Origin: Perognathus longimembris pacificus
Taxonomy: Eukaryota; Chordata; Mammalia; Rodentia; Heteromyidae
Direction of reading: 5' to 3'
Assembly: GCF_023159225.1 (NCBI RefSeq)
Contig: NC_063168.1
Coordinates: 63,653,398-63,717,397, forward strand
Length of the DNA stretch: 64,000 nucleotides
Position numbers and translations under genes: made by a program. The first letter of the stretch is position 1. Each line of letters starts with the position of its first letter. Below, in pieces: positions 1 through 11,790 of this stretch. Below the pieces are notes generated by a model. The model searched no databases, was not told the DNA's origin, and was given only the letters and a program-made list of their open reading frames with translations.

Positions 1-384
1 TGAGGGACCTCATCCAACACATACATCTTAACACTTCCAGCTAAAATCTCCCTTAACATCTCCCTCCCATCCTACAGCCTGCTGGACACCATCTCCTGGC
101 TGTTTCCCAGGCACCTAAGTGCCGCATGTCCTCAAATAAACTTCTTGTTCTTTTGCCCAAATGACCATCCTTAGGAACTTCCTGCCTCAGAGACAGCCGC
201 TGTTAGCCCATCTCTGCCCCAATATTCCACAGCAGGGTCTTAGACCATACTGCCCCAGTGGCTCTCAAACCTGCCTCGATCTAGATGGCTACGTCCTTCT
301 TTCATTGCTTTCCCATCAACCATTTTGATTCCTCTTCCTACCCTTGCCCTTCTTGTCCATTCTCCACCCACCGCTTGTCTGCTT
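1..384. other. Unique non-coding sequence, pyrimidine-rich
   Basis: No gene, simple repeat or clearly recognisable mobile element is visible here. The stretch is rich in C and T on the plus strand and has only short open frames. It may include the more diverged upstream part of the L2 relic that becomes recognisable near position 385, but I cannot support that. Confidence 0.4.
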
Positions 385-835
385 TTTAAAAAAGCACAGG
401 TCTGACCCTGGTGTTTTGTTAAAATTCTATTCTTCCTGATGAAGTCCTAACTCTTCCCAGGGGCCCCAAAAACCCTGGAGGGACTGGGCCAGCTCACTCA
501 TTCCAAACATTTATGGATTCTGAAGTTCAGGGCCTACACTAACATTACTCCTTTGTTAGGAATGGCTTTGGGCCCTCTCACTGGATAAGACCTATTTTCT
601 ATGAGCTGGCATAGCACTTCCTTTTTCTGGAGACGGCAAGTAGCACTGATCCTACCCCTCCATGTCTGATGGAGATCCTACGCCCACCCTCTGAGTGGCC
701 AGTACCTATACCACTTATCATAGGTCTGCCATCTCAAGAAAAGGACCCAAATCCTTGTTATCTTGGCAACCCCAGCATGCAGCCCAGTGTCTGACATAGA
801 AGGAAATTTAGTATATTTGTAAATGAGCACTTATG
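385..835 (+). mobile_element. LINE L2 relic (3' part)
   Basis: The stretch around 385-500 follows the familiar L2 pattern of a run of A, a segment on the theme of 'tctgaccctggtgttttg', then 'gatgaagtcctaactctt' and a 'ccctggagggactgggcc' segment. The part at 725-830 resembles the L2 3' tail ('cagcccagtgtctgacata' then an A/T-rich end). L2 is an ancient, inactive mammalian non-LTR retrotransposon, so this copy has no coding capacity. The middle is diverged and could hold an additional old insertion. Family assignment rests on remembered consensus. Confidence 0.55.
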
Positions 836-877
836 GAACATTTCTAGAAAGAACAAACACATTAGGACATAAGAGTT

Positions 878-1118
878 TCTTTTTCCTTTTTTTTTTCTTT
901 TGGTTGTTTGTGGAGCTCGAACTCAGGGCCTAGGCACTGTCCCTTAGCTTTTGCACTCAGGGCTAGCATTCTACCGCCTTGAGCCACAGCACCACTTCCG
1001 GTTTTCTGGTGGTTAATTGGAGATAAAAGTGGGCTATCCTGCCCAGGTTGGCTTTGAGCCATGATCCTCAGATCTCAGCCTCCTGAGTAGCTAGGATTAT
1101 AGGTGTGAGCCACTGGCT
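878..1118 (-). mobile_element. Composite SINE (7SL/B1-like left + tRNA-like right monomer)
   Basis: Read on the minus strand, it begins with a B1/7SL-type head (complement of 'ctgagtagctaggattata' and 'gtgagccactgg'), followed by the linker that ends in 'ttaattggagata' on the plus strand, and then a tRNA-like monomer with 'gagccacagcaccacttcc'. It closes at a T-rich tail (A-tail on the element strand) near 878-900. The same composite recurs about ten times in the window. It is a non-autonomous Pol III retrotransposon mobilised by L1 and encodes no protein. Confidence 0.85.
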
Positions 1119-2159
1119 AATGCTTGAATTTTCTGACTGGCAATTCTTTGAAGGAACTGAAAAAAGATGTCCTATACTCCTAGCTAGATGGATTTCAGCA
1201 TCTAAGGAAAGCTATAGGAGTATCTGCATGGAGAGGGTCCACTGTAACTCAGGCTCTGGTCTCCCAAGCATCTGCCACGGCGGGGGTCTTGCTAATGGTC
1301 ACTGCCTCAGGGCACTTCTTCCTTAGGTTGACTCCAACGTGGGCAGAGACCGCACTATACATTATCCGCACTGTGTTCTCTTTCCTACCACCTGGATGAC
1401 CTCTCCCAGCTCTCTCCCAGGCAAGGTTCTGGCAGAGAGAACCAGTAGGGAGGTGATGGAAATGGCTTCCAGATCTGACCCCTAAGGAGGAGCAGGAATG
1501 GAAAGAGAGGGGGAAGATGGGTGTGGGGGAGAGTAAGAAATAGGGTGGGTGGCTATGTCAAGGTATATTATATACATGCACGGAAATGTCATGACCCAAC
1601 TCTTTACTAGGTACCAGTCAGTACACACCAAATGAAATAACAAACGAAACAGAAACATCCTCCATGACCCTATAGTTTGCTTCACAACCTTGACAACCAC
1701 GGAGATCACATGTTCCAGGAGGTGCAGCAGCCTCTGGAAGAGGCTGCCTCACCGGTGTCAAGATTTGGGTGATTAGAATTTGAATCTTTATTGCGTTAAG
1801 GCACTGGGATGAGTAGACAACTCGTTACCTCAGTATAACCTAGCCTTGCCTGACTGACACACCCAATCAGGCCCTATATTCCCACAAAGCAACCTGCGGA
1901 TCCTAAGACTTGCCTAGAGGTAGCAGAACAGCTTGGGATCAGACTCAATAAAGCCTCCTATGCCAACACAGCCTCTCAGCTGACTGTCTCGGGGATCCCC
2001 TGCTGAGCCCCGCGAATCTCCGTCTTACAGTTCCAGTACATGAAAGAAAAGCCTGCCCCTCAAACCTGCCATCTTTAAACTTCTGCCATCTCCTCCAGCC
2101 TCCTTCTAAAGCGAGAGAGGAGGTGGAGACGCAGGCAGCTGGAGGCCACACAATCTGGT
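1119..2159. other. Unique non-coding sequence
   Basis: No exon, repeat or RNA gene is recognisable. Short open frames of up to about 75 codons occur on both strands without domains or codon bias. A short purine-rich patch lies near 1480-1530. Confidence 0.4.
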
Positions 2160-2262
2160 TTCAGTCTCATTACCCGTATTCAAAACAAAGGTCAACTATT
2201 TGCATGCAAGCGTTCGGGTCAGACCTCATTCCTCAGTTTAATTTCTCCTTTTAGATGAATGA
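2160..2262. promoter_or_regulatory. Candidate regulatory site with octamer and SOX-like motifs
   Basis: A perfect POU octamer, ATTTGCAT, lies at 2198-2205. Immediately upstream are a SOX-like AACAAAG and an overlapping AAAGGTCA nuclear-receptor half-site (about 2184-2194). The surrounding 100 bases lack recognisable repeats. Close spacing of POU and SOX sites is typical of neural or pluripotency enhancers, but single motifs occur often by chance, so this is a weak call. Confidence 0.25.
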
Positions 2263-3615
2263 AAGAAATGTGTCACACAGTTTACTCTTGAGTGAGACGG
2301 CAATGTGCCAGCTCCTGAGGTGGCAACTTAAGTATTTCCTGCTGGGCTCCGAGCCAGCGTGTCAGAGGCCCCGTGTGCACACACGTGTGCTTGAGTGGCG
2401 CTGCAGGAGACACAGGAAGTGCACGTGCAGCGGAAGGAGGCCCTGAATGGACGAGGTGTCAGCAGTCCAGACCGGTCAAACAATTACAGACAAAACACAG
2501 AAAAATGCTTCCTTATTGTGGGAGCGCCCTTTCCTGGCAGGCTGCCTGTGAACGGGCAGAGCCTGGCACGAGGCCCTGTACCATGAAGGGAGGGTATGAG
2601 CAGCAGCCGTTCCTTGGTGTGGAGGGGACAGTTACTGAGAATCCAGGCTTCTTGTCCGAGAGGGTTTCCTGCCAGGGCCTGTGTGCGTGCCGCCTCCACA
2701 CGCACGATGACGAAAGCTCAGGAGTCCAGGGAAGCTTACCTTGGTGGGTGGAGGTCTGGGGTGAAGAAGCACTGTGTACTGAACTGTCCAGAGGGTGCTG
2801 GACCTTAGTCCCGGCTTGTTTGCATGCTCATCCATGACCTCACGTATGCACCTTCACAGCAACCCTTGTGGCTGCTTCTCAGTCCCTGGTCCAGTTTTCA
2901 GAGTTGTCGGAGCTCCAATTCGGTCCACAGCTTGGTCAGTTCAGGCCTTGGATTTTCTATTCCCTCCTCTTGGGATACACCTCCGCTTCTCCAGGGGGGT
3001 GGTGAGGGGAGATAGGAGGACTCTTGGCAGAAATGGGGCGAACAGGAGGAAGGGGAGTCCAAAGGTGTTCTCCATGCCTCGTCACTGGTAGAGTCCCAAG
3101 CTGCCACGGCGGCCTCAGCACACACAGGCATACCTCAAACCCGAGGATAAAGTTCCTATGGTATACTGGCTAGCTTTGGGCAAAGTGGTGATGGGAAGCC
3201 TGACTTCATGATTCACATGATCCCTCAGAAGTATCACGAAGGCTGCCGTCTGGGTGTGTCCATTAGCATATCCTGTAGGAAGGGTCTCCTTCCTTTCTAC
3301 TTCTTCCTAGGAGACCTTCCTGCTGCTTCCCAACCCTGAGAGATGAGGTGTAGGCTCCCTATTGGCTCACTCGCTCCCAGCCAGTGTTCTCTACCTGAAG
3401 TGCAGGCACTGACTTGGGACCTATACTTCACCTATTCTTCCTTTCAGGTTCCTGCTCATCAGGAGTGGGTGGAGATGGGAGGCTTCCCTTCCCGCTGGCA
3501 GATAGGATTGACTTCTCTGTAGCCAGCATCGCTAGAGGCCAGAGGGCCTAGTTTGTGCACTCTGAGGCTCTTTCATTCCAGTGCAGAGCAGGAGACAGCC
3601 CTCAAAGATCAAACC
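2263..3615. other. Unique non-coding sequence, GC-richer
   Basis: Open frames of up to 154 codons (2373-2837, plus) overlap frames on both strands and match nothing I recognise. The protein they would encode is rich in Cys, Arg, Gly and Trp, typical of chance translation of GC-rich DNA. No mobile element is evident. Confidence 0.4.
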
Positions 3616-3797
3616 AGGAAGACAAAGCAATCCTGGCTTTCTCAAGCCTTCTCCCTAGCCAGGCCCTTCATATCTCTGCCTAGCCCCTTCATCTGCAAAA
3701 ATGGGGATGAACAACCCTACTTACCCCCAGGACCATTGTACAGATCAAGTAATACATGCTGCGGTCCCTCTACGCATGGGAGAGAGCCTGGTCACTG
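3616..3797 (+). mobile_element. MIR SINE relic
   Basis: The order 'cccttcatctgcaaaaatgg', 'ggatgaacaaccctactt', then a 'cagatcaagtaatacatg' segment and 'gagagcctgg' matches the 3' half of the mammalian-wide MIR element. MIR is an ancient tRNA-derived SINE that relied on L2. This copy is old and diverged. Confidence 0.6.
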
Positions 3798-4319
3798 AGT
3801 AGTGGCTATATCCTACAGTTCAGGTGGAGAAGAACAGGCCTGCAACCTCAAGGCCAGCAGGAACTGGCAGCTTTCTGCTGTGAGAACACAGGAGACGGTC
3901 GACTTGAGGCTGTGTGGTGTCTGTAGACACACAAAGCTAAGAGCCCCTCTGTGTTAGGCAGATGAAGCCTAGTCTGCTATTTTCACCCAGAAGCCCTAGG
4001 AGATAACAGATTGGGGTGAGAGGAAGATCATCCTCCGCTCACACCCATGTTAGGGTCCTGTGTCACTAGCTCCAGGACCTATTTTGATGGATGAGCCTCT
4101 TCTCAGCTCAGGTGTGCCACAATGGCCTGAGGCCCAAGTTTAAGCAAGACTTGGACTACCCAGGGCCTAAAGCTGGCCCAGCGAGGGCACGCCGCTGACA
4201 TCTAGGCTCAGCCTCGGCACGTAGGCCACAGCTTTGATTTTGCACCAGCTGGTGGAAGGGCTCTGTGTCCTGGACGGTTGCTAGACACCAGACAAGCCGC
4301 CCCTGCTGCACAGGCTCGC
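3798..4319. other. Unique non-coding sequence
   Basis: Nothing recognisable as a gene or repeat. Base composition is mixed and open frames are very short. Confidence 0.4.
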
Positions 4320-4760
4320 CTGGAAAACCATCTCCATGAATAATTCATCAATAAATAATTAAGAATCACCACCACGTGCTATAGTCTGTTGGTGTCATCC
4401 ATGGGGGGGCCGAAGCCCAGGGGGCCGTGTCAGGTGTCTATGGTTCTGGTCTCTGAGAGTCTCTGCTGGCCATCAGGGGCCTGTGACCGTCTGAGCACCC
4501 AGGCAGGATGTCCGTGGTCTGTGTCCAGTGGCACACTGTGTGTTCTGGCGGCTGGCGCTGGCCCACGCGTATTAACATGCGCTGTGTGTCCACACTGCAC
4601 ACAGGATCACAGGTGGCTAATGACCCTTTCCTCGTTCTTATCATTAAGGCATGCCGAAGGAGTGGGCTGCTGGCTGCGAGGGCCCCGAAGGCGTGATTAA
4701 TCCACAGGAAGGCAGGGAGCCCGAGCTGCCTCCAGACAGGGGAGCCGAGGTGGCTGGCTG
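4320..4760. promoter_or_regulatory. Candidate conserved regulatory block
   Basis: This repeat-free block has an AT-rich start with clustered homeodomain-type cores (TAATTC near 4341, AATAATTAAG near 4355-4364) next to a perfect E-box CACGTG at 4373-4378. A second part has E-box CAGGTG at 4610-4615 followed by TAAT at 4618-4621. Several CpGs are retained, which is unusual in this window. The combination resembles a developmental enhancer. No conservation test was possible; chance is a real alternative. Confidence 0.3.
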
Positions 4761-6399
4761 AGGAATGAGCTGCGGACGTCCGGGCCCGATTGGAAAATGG
4801 ATGATTGCCTCATTTGGGGGAGACGTGCTGCCAAGTCAATTGGAACAGCCTGTGCCCATCTTTATTATTTTCGTTTCCCTCTCTGCATCTTTTAGCCTTT
4901 CTTCTGGAACAAAATACTACACAGCAGCCAGAACACCATCTTGGCAAATGCAACACAAAGGAATTCTCTGGGTGCCTCTGGAGAAGCCAGCTTGGCCAGG
5001 ACGTGGCAGGGATATTGGCAGGAGCTGGGGATGCCCTTGGGAAATGCCTCACTGTATCTGGGGGCTGGTGCTTCCCCTTGCCCTAGTGAGCCCCCAAGGA
5101 ACTCAAGAGGATTCCAGTTCTAGCTGGGGCTGAGGGCCCCCACCCTCAGGCTGCCTCCGACCAGCTCTCTCTCAGAGGCAGAAGCCAGACTTGCCCCAGC
5201 AAGGACTGAGCATCTTCCACTGCCATGGGAGCTCTGGCCCTGCCCCTGAGATCAGGCCTCTCATCTCTCGCTGCTTCCTCCCCAGCAACTGATGGAGCAG
5301 AGGACTCAGCACCCAGAGGTGGGGAGCAGGAAACACTTCCCAGAGAGAGAAGCTCCTTCCAGCACAGAGCACTAGGCAGGGCAAATAGAAGGTGGTGAAT
5401 GGATTTATGAAGGCTTTGCCCTGGGGGCCCATATGCACTTACACTCCTCAGCTTGAGTATCACCTGCCCCACTCCAACTCTGGCCCTACACACTGTCCTA
5501 AGCACAAAGTATCTTCCAGAGAGGACATACATATGGATATAAAATGTGTGGGTCATGGTTATCCAGTGTGGGTGTCTACTGGGGGACAAGCTCCATGTTC
5601 AAATCCTTTCAGCCAGCTGTGAGGCTATTTTATAAACTGATGCCGTCTCTCCCAATTCTTCTTCAGAATAAGTAACCTGAGGGGTGGTTATATTTTTAAT
5701 TCTTACCTTAAACTATCAAGGCCCCAGCTGAACATAACATGGTATTATTGCCATGTCTCTCCTGTATTCTGAAAGAGCTCTTCCTTCCCACCTTGCTTTG
5801 CTCAGCCATGAGGGCCCTTAGGTGACCCCCCCGCCCCCCGCTCCGGTGAGCACTGTTTGCCTCACTATCAGGGAGGTTCTATCCACCAAGGACTAGTGTG
5901 AGGACTGCCCAGCTCAGCACCAGGCTGTGATGGCGTGGCCCAGCCCTGTGGCTTAGCAGCCAGAAGGTTCCAGGGTCTGGACCCAGCTAAGCAGCTTTCC
6001 CAGGCCTGCTTTGCTGGGTGGTGGGGAAGAGAGGAGAGTCAGGAACGTCTCAGGTCCAATTAGAAGCCAGAATCTTGGCCTCTGATCTCCACTTCTACCT
6101 CTGAACCCCAGGCGGCACGGAGCTCTGTAATACACAGCGTTGGGGTGTCATCTTCACTGTTTAAAGACGAGAGCCTGCTTTTTTCGATGTTACTAAGCCT
6201 GCATGCATTTCACAAATCTCAGCCATGCAAAGCTTTGAGGTAAATACAATCCTGTGAGCTCAGATCTCTCAGCAGTGGGTGTCAGGTATGAGAGGCACCA
6301 GGAAATGGGAAGGGAGTGGTGTATTAAATATCCAGTAGGGGTCATTACTAGAACAGTCTGGCCTTACAGGTCCTCAGTTCATATAGGTCTTATATTTTC
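4761..6399. other. Unique non-coding sequence
   Basis: No repeat family or gene is evident. An open frame of 147 codons on the minus strand (5146-5589) has no recognisable domain. A C-rich run lies near 5826-5841. Confidence 0.4.
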
Positions 6400-6600
6400 T
6401 AAACTGCTTTATTCAGGTATGACTGACATACAAAGAGCTGTAGAGATTTAATGTGTAGAACTTGATGTATGTGAAAATAAATGTGCAGCTCTGAAACCAT
6501 TAAGCTATCATGGCTATGCATGCTACAAATCTATCCATCACCTGAAAAGTAGTCGGTGCCTCCCTTATTTTTCCTTGCAAATGAAGAGTATTTGGCACAC
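6400..6600 (-). mobile_element. Ancient L1 relic, 3' end
   Basis: The plus-strand text runs 'gctttattcaggtatgactg', 'acatacaaagagctgtag', then 'ctctgaaaccattaagc' and 'ctatccatcacctgaaaagt'. That is the reverse complement of the 3' untranslated end of an old mammalian L1 (L1M class). The 3' end lies near 6400. It is non-coding and long inactive. Confidence 0.6.
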
Positions 6601-6824
6601 AGTACACAGTTAATGTGGGAGAAATGAGATCTGGAGATCTACTATGACCCAGGACCTGTGAGAAAACAGAGATCTTCATGTGCTCAGAGAGGCCATCTTC
6701 CGGGAAGTGATCTCACCACACCATTTCTTCCAAAGTCCTCACACTGTTTACTTCACAGCATCATGATGGTGGAGGCAGGGAAGCACTGACCTCAAAATTT
6801 TATAGGTGTGTGGGGAAGACAGGA

Positions 6825-6945
6825 GCCTTAGTCCTCAAAGAGTGGTGGGTGGTGCTTCTTAGAAATGCAGAACCTCAGGCCTGTCCCAGCGGGGATCTAT
6901 GTTTTAACAGGCTATAGTCTGCACACACTAGCCTAAGATCCATTC
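6825..6945 (+). mobile_element. hAT-Charlie MITE relic, MER5A-like
   Basis: The core 'cttagaaatgcagaacctca', followed by 'ggcctgtcccagcggggatc' and 'tatgttttaacaggct', matches the internal part of MER5A, a short non-autonomous hAT-type DNA transposon common in placental mammals. The expected terminal inverted repeats are badly decayed, with a trace of the left end in 'tagtcctcaaag' near 6830. Confidence 0.65.
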
Positions 6946-7074
6946 AGGCTAGTGGGCTCATGCCTGGCCCTAGGACCAGGCATCGATACCCTGGATAGCT
7001 GGCAGGAGTGTGGGGGGGAGGTAGGGGTATTTTTGGGAAAAACCCATATTCCATAATTACAGGGCTTAATACAT

Positions 7075-8225
7075 GACCTAAAATGACAAATGTTCAAAAT
7101 GCTTTTCTGATGATAGGTTTCAGGAAAAATGCCACCGATTCCTTTTCTGGGCCCAATTTTTCACACGAAAAGCAATCTCCCTGCCTTGGAAAAAGGCCAT
7201 CCCCAGTGCCCGTTTCAGATGAACAATATTAAAAGAACAAGCCTCCCCATTCCCGCCCTTCCCCGTACACCTTTGCTTCGAGAAATGCTGGTTGTGGGTT
7301 TTCATGCAGTGATTTCCCCCCTCCCCCCCAAAAAAAAGCACACATGATTCAGAGACTTTTCTCATGGGACTAATTGACTAGGCATTTGTTCTATTGCTCC
7401 TGGTGTAAATCATTATAATGGTGATAATGAAAAATAAAAAAGATATTGGAAATGACAGTTGGCAACATAATATCAGCATAAACGGAGGGAAGAGGGGGAG
7501 GCGTGTATAAATTAGGAGCTCGTAAACATCAGGATCGATGAGTGCTCGAGCTATATGGCGGGTCTGGTTGGATCGCTTACAGGAAGATTAGCCAGAGTTA
7601 TCATTATGAAGAATCATCCTGGCTCTTTCTGGTTCCTTGTCCTTGTGGCTCCATGGAGAATGGAAACCTTGAAATTGGAGTTCTCTTCCCCCATAGACTT
7701 GCAAAACCCACAGATCGAAGCCTCTGGAGCTGGATTCTGCAGTAATGTCTCTCCTCTAAGCAGGCCTCCCACTCGCTCCAGGCCGCCTCTCAGGCATGCC
7801 TGATTATTCTGAATCTTGCAGAATTGACTAATTCAACAAGCTCGCTGCTTCACAGGAAATGGTGTTCGTCAGTGACCCGAGCTGATGAATGGATCCTACT
7901 TGGTGCCTGGAGCCAGACCCAGCAGCCAGTTGCAGAGAAGAAAGACGGATGCGTGTGCTCTATTTGGCTGCCAAAAATGCTCTTGCAATTTGCTTTCTTC
8001 TAGACAAGAGTCTATTCAAAAGTCTATTTGGAAACATTAGGGAACGGCTGTCACATGGCCGGCAGATCATACTGCCTGTGACAGGATATTATCTTCCTTG
8101 GGAGAGACTCAACTGCTCTTTTATTTCACCAAGTAACTAGCGTCTGGGCTGATGGCTGCAGAATTGCTCCGAGGGCTGGGAACATTAAAATCCCTGTCCA
8201 GAGCGAATGCGGAACCGACAGCCAC
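7075..8225. promoter_or_regulatory. Large candidate conserved non-coding block
   Basis: More than 1.1 kb without a recognisable repeat or gene. It contains many homeodomain-type cores: TAATTG at 7371-7376, several TAAT/ATTA in 7400-7480, TATAAATTA at 7506-7514, and a PBX/HOX-like TGATGAAT at 7883-7890. CpGs are retained at 7530-7580 and 7860-7880. Open frames of 60-83 codons overlap it in several frames with no domains. Repeat exclusion, retained CpGs and TAAT density resemble a developmental enhancer cluster. I rank it the best regulatory candidate in the window, but this is inference without alignment. Confidence 0.4.
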
Positions 8226-8454
8226 TTCAGTACGCAGGATTTGTGGAACCTTCAGCTGAGTTAAGTGCAGGCACCCAGCTTTCTCGGCTCATCTCTGGTG
8301 AGGTTGGGGGAGGGCGGGGAATTCCTGCCTATCCAGACCTCTGCCTGGAAAAACTACCACATAGCTGGCTTTCTCTTCTGATGCTCCATTTCACGAGTCA
8401 AGACTTTGTGTGTCCTTTTTCTTCCCACGAGAACCCCTAGACACTATAAATCTA
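8226..8454. other. Unique non-coding sequence
   Basis: A continuation of repeat-free sequence, less AT-rich, with no recognisable feature. Confidence 0.35.
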
Positions 8455-8965
8455 CAAGTAAACACAATGGATAGTAAAAGACAAAAAAATTACACCTAGA
8501 CATGATAAACAGGGCTCTAAATATGCAGTGAAACCAAAAGAGGATAATCTTAGAGGAACACAAGGGCTTGACAGCTATATGCATAAGATCCTATAAAATG
8601 GTGCTTATCAAATGGACTTCAAGAGCTTATTTTATGTTTTTCTGTTCCCCACCATCCCTCCCCTCATCACTGTTTTTGATTTTTGTGCCTTTTGTGTATG
8701 TAAGTTTATCTGATTTGGAGAGGGGAAGGGGAAGCGAAGCATAGGAATAGTGGGACAAAGGGTGTACTAATTCAGCAGTGATACTCACTAGACACTATGT
8801 TGAATATGAACTATACAACTTGTGGGGGAGGGGGGCTGAGAAGGGAAAACTGGGAGAAAATGAGGGAAGACGAGGGGACACTTCAAAAAGGCATGTATCA
8901 TTACCTGACTTACGTAACTGTAACCCCTCTACATCACCTTTACAATAATTTTTTTTTTTTAAAGA
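8455..8965 (+). mobile_element. L1 3' untranslated region and tail
   Basis: The segment proceeds through 'gtaagtttatctgatttgg', a purine/G-rich tract near 8820-8880, and the terminal 'acgtaactgtaacccctct' and 'acatcacctttacaataa' at 8914-8947. That order matches the 3' untranslated end I remember for rodent L1 elements. It ends at a homopolymer near 8949. No ORF2 coding remains, so the copy is 5' truncated and inactive. The upstream boundary is uncertain. Confidence 0.6.
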
Positions 8966-10620
8966 AGAAAATCCCTAGGCATGTCCTTATTTGATGTACG
9001 CCCTTTCCCTTGCTCACCAAATCACAGTGAAGGCACTGTCCATGCTTCCTTTCTGGGTGGTGTGGCTCAGCGCAGGACACTGAGGGCAGGCAACTAAAGA
9101 GGACAACTGGCCCCTGCTTACAGGGATGGGGCTGCTCAGGAGGAGACTGCAAGCAGAATACAGCAGCTTGGGATAGACAGGAAGAAGCTGACAGTCGATC
9201 TGGAATCAACAGGGTAGGCCCTACACCCCAGGTCAGCTTCCTGGTGCTCCGTTTACTTCTACGGGGAGCCTGTGTCTTGGTGAGAGTGTGAGGGGACATG
9301 GGGGATGGGAGTGCCCTGTGGCGATGGTAGAAGACCCAGCTTCCTCCCTTGCACAGTCCCCATAAGGCTGCATTCGATGGTGGGAGTCACAGGCCCACAA
9401 CACTCCACGATCAGCAGCAAGTCCCAGGGCAGAGGGGCTTGGGGCCACTGGGAGACATGTTGGTCCCTGATCCTGACCCCTTGTTTTGCCTACTCTCCTG
9501 CCAGGCTGGCCTCAGACCACAGAGCCTTCTTGTGTTGCACCTTGGGAGCTGCCACCCTATCTCGATGTATTTGCTTCAGATATCCGTTGTCTTGATTCAA
9601 CGCCTGTGTTTTTTAATTTAATTTCTTTTAAAAAGGGAAGAAAGAAAAGCTGCAGTCCAGACCAGAGGGCAGCCTGTTGCGAGGTGGTGTGCTTTATCAC
9701 CACCCAAGCATGCAAACGAGGCAGCCTCTGTTGACAAGTTCACATCTCCAGTGCAGAGCTGGCTGTTTGAACAGCTTGTGTGCAGTAATTGAAACATAGA
9801 TTTTTGTTGCCTTTCTGTTTATTTTTAGATTAACCAAGCAGGGATACTTGGCTTTTAGGCTGCCACTTCCACCCTGCCAGGCAGCCCCCTGGGACTGCTG
9901 GCCTCGTTCATGCCAGCAAGACCAGCGCCATGTTCCTCAGGGTCCACTCCTCCTGGATTACCCTGTACTGACTCTGAGCAGGGCTGACCTTTACCGTGGC
10001 TCTCAGGGCCCGAGGCAGGGAAGTTCAAGAGTGCTGGGTACCAGCAGGCTGTTCTTCAGTTTCCAGTCTCTGAAGATGTCCCCTCTTGGCCTTGCTGGGC
10101 ATTCAGTGTAGCTCTGGTAGGCAGGCCAGTCAGGGATTAATTACTACTTTGGCTATGTCAATGGCTGAGGCACAAAGTACTAAGGCAGCAGAGGTAAGGT
10201 CAGACCTAGACTAACCAATGTCTGGCACTGGGGGTTCTAACAAAGCATGAGGCCATGGCGCAGGGAAGATTCAGTTCCGTTTTCTACTTTGGTTATTTTC
10301 AAACCACGACTGTCCCAGCAGCTTGGATAGGTGAGCGGCCTAGAACGATGAACAGCCCTGCCAGACCTAAGTGGTAAAAGCATCAATGTTGTTCTTGCTG
10401 TGTCATACAGTTGGTCAGCAGACCCTGTTCCAGCTCATTCTCTCTTCAGAGTCCCAGCTGCAGAGAGGGTGCTGCCGGCCACGGCAGCTAAGAGAGGAAG
10501 TAGGGATACGGGTCCTTTCTGCTCTCATGTCATTGGCCAAAGCAAGTCACTTGGCTGCATCTGAGGAAGTGGGTGGGAAGTACAAGCCTAGGGTGTAAAC
10601 GTCCTGTGATTTGTTTTTAA
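8966..10620. other. Unique non-coding sequence
   Basis: No gene or repeat is recognisable. Overlapping open frames (up to 119 codons, minus strand, 8940-9299) run into the L1 tail and show no domains. Confidence 0.4.
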
Positions 10621-10725
10621 TCCCATTGGGCTGGTATCTCCTTGAAGGCAGAATCTTCTTATCTCATTGTCCCCCAGGGCTCTGCTCCTGGCTTGGCATA
10701 CCTCAGAGACTCCAGTGAGTTTGCC
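10621..10725 (+). mobile_element. LINE L2 relic (3' tail)
   Basis: The run 'ggtatctccttgaaggcaga', 'atcttcttatctcattgtcc' and 'cccagggctctgctcctggc' follows the classic L2 3' tail pattern. The copy is short and diverged. Confidence 0.6.
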
Positions 10726-11790
10726 TGTAAGTAGATCCTGGCTTCATAGCTTAGCGTGGGGATCTCCTGAGGGCCAGAAGTGTGGTAACTCTGAGGAGAA
10801 CTCTCAGTTCAGGGTCACTGAATGGGTACAAGAGAGCTAAGGACAGGCCAGATCTCAGCTGCAGCAGCTGCTTGGGGCTCAGTGTGGTCTAGTCTGCAGG
10901 CACAAGTGGGCCATTTACAGAGCAGACCTCGGAGCAGGCGTCTGAGCAGGCCTGGCCCCACTGTGTGGGCTCAACAAAGGTGCTGCTGACTGCTGGCCTC
11001 AGTTGGGAGGGAGGGAAGAATGGAGTGAGGAAGGGAGTCCACATAAAACCGAGGTCCTTGCCTGAGGCTGGAGGGAGTCTGGTGCCAGACTCCAGCCTGG
11101 CACCAATAGGATGGCCTTCTGGAGCCGGGATAAAAGAAGTTCAGTATTCCTTATACACTGGCCTCATTTCTTGGCCACACAGGAAGTGACACCCTGCTGA
11201 GTTTTCTTCACCCTGCTGTCCCAGGCCCTCCTACCCAGAAGGCACCTGGGGGATCCCACTCTGACAGCAGAGATGGAGGCCCCACTGTCCTTGCCATGGT
11301 TTCTGTTCTCCACACTCTTAAACCTTTACTGGTGTTGCTCTCTAGAGGAAAATTAATAAAGCATAAAGGCTACTTCCCTGAGGGACATCAATAGATTTCC
11401 AGCTCTGAGAGCTCTCTCTATGGAGAGTCTGTATTCTACTTTCAATAAACTGGTTGCTTTACAATTCTTCACTACTCCTCTGCCTCTTAATACTTCACCT
11501 GGCATCACTCTGATGGTGGCAGCCAGAGTCAAGGAATATGAAAGAAATGCATTCTCCACAAGTCTCAAAGTGGTCCCTTGGGCCCTTGGCCCTGGGAAAG
11601 GTAGGTAGAGTTCAGGCTGATGGGATCCAACATTTCCCGAACTATGATCAAGATCCACATGGTTACAGTCAGGATCTCGTTCTGCTGTCCCCACAGAGCC
11701 CTGGAGAAATGGGCTGGGTCCTAACATCACTAGTGTGGGGTGGGCAGACTGATGGGCTCCTATTATAGCCCCAAACACCCCAGCCACCAT
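10726..11790. other. Unique non-coding sequence
   Basis: No recognisable feature. A 145-codon open frame on the minus strand (11353-11790) has no domain or convincing codon structure. Confidence 0.4.
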
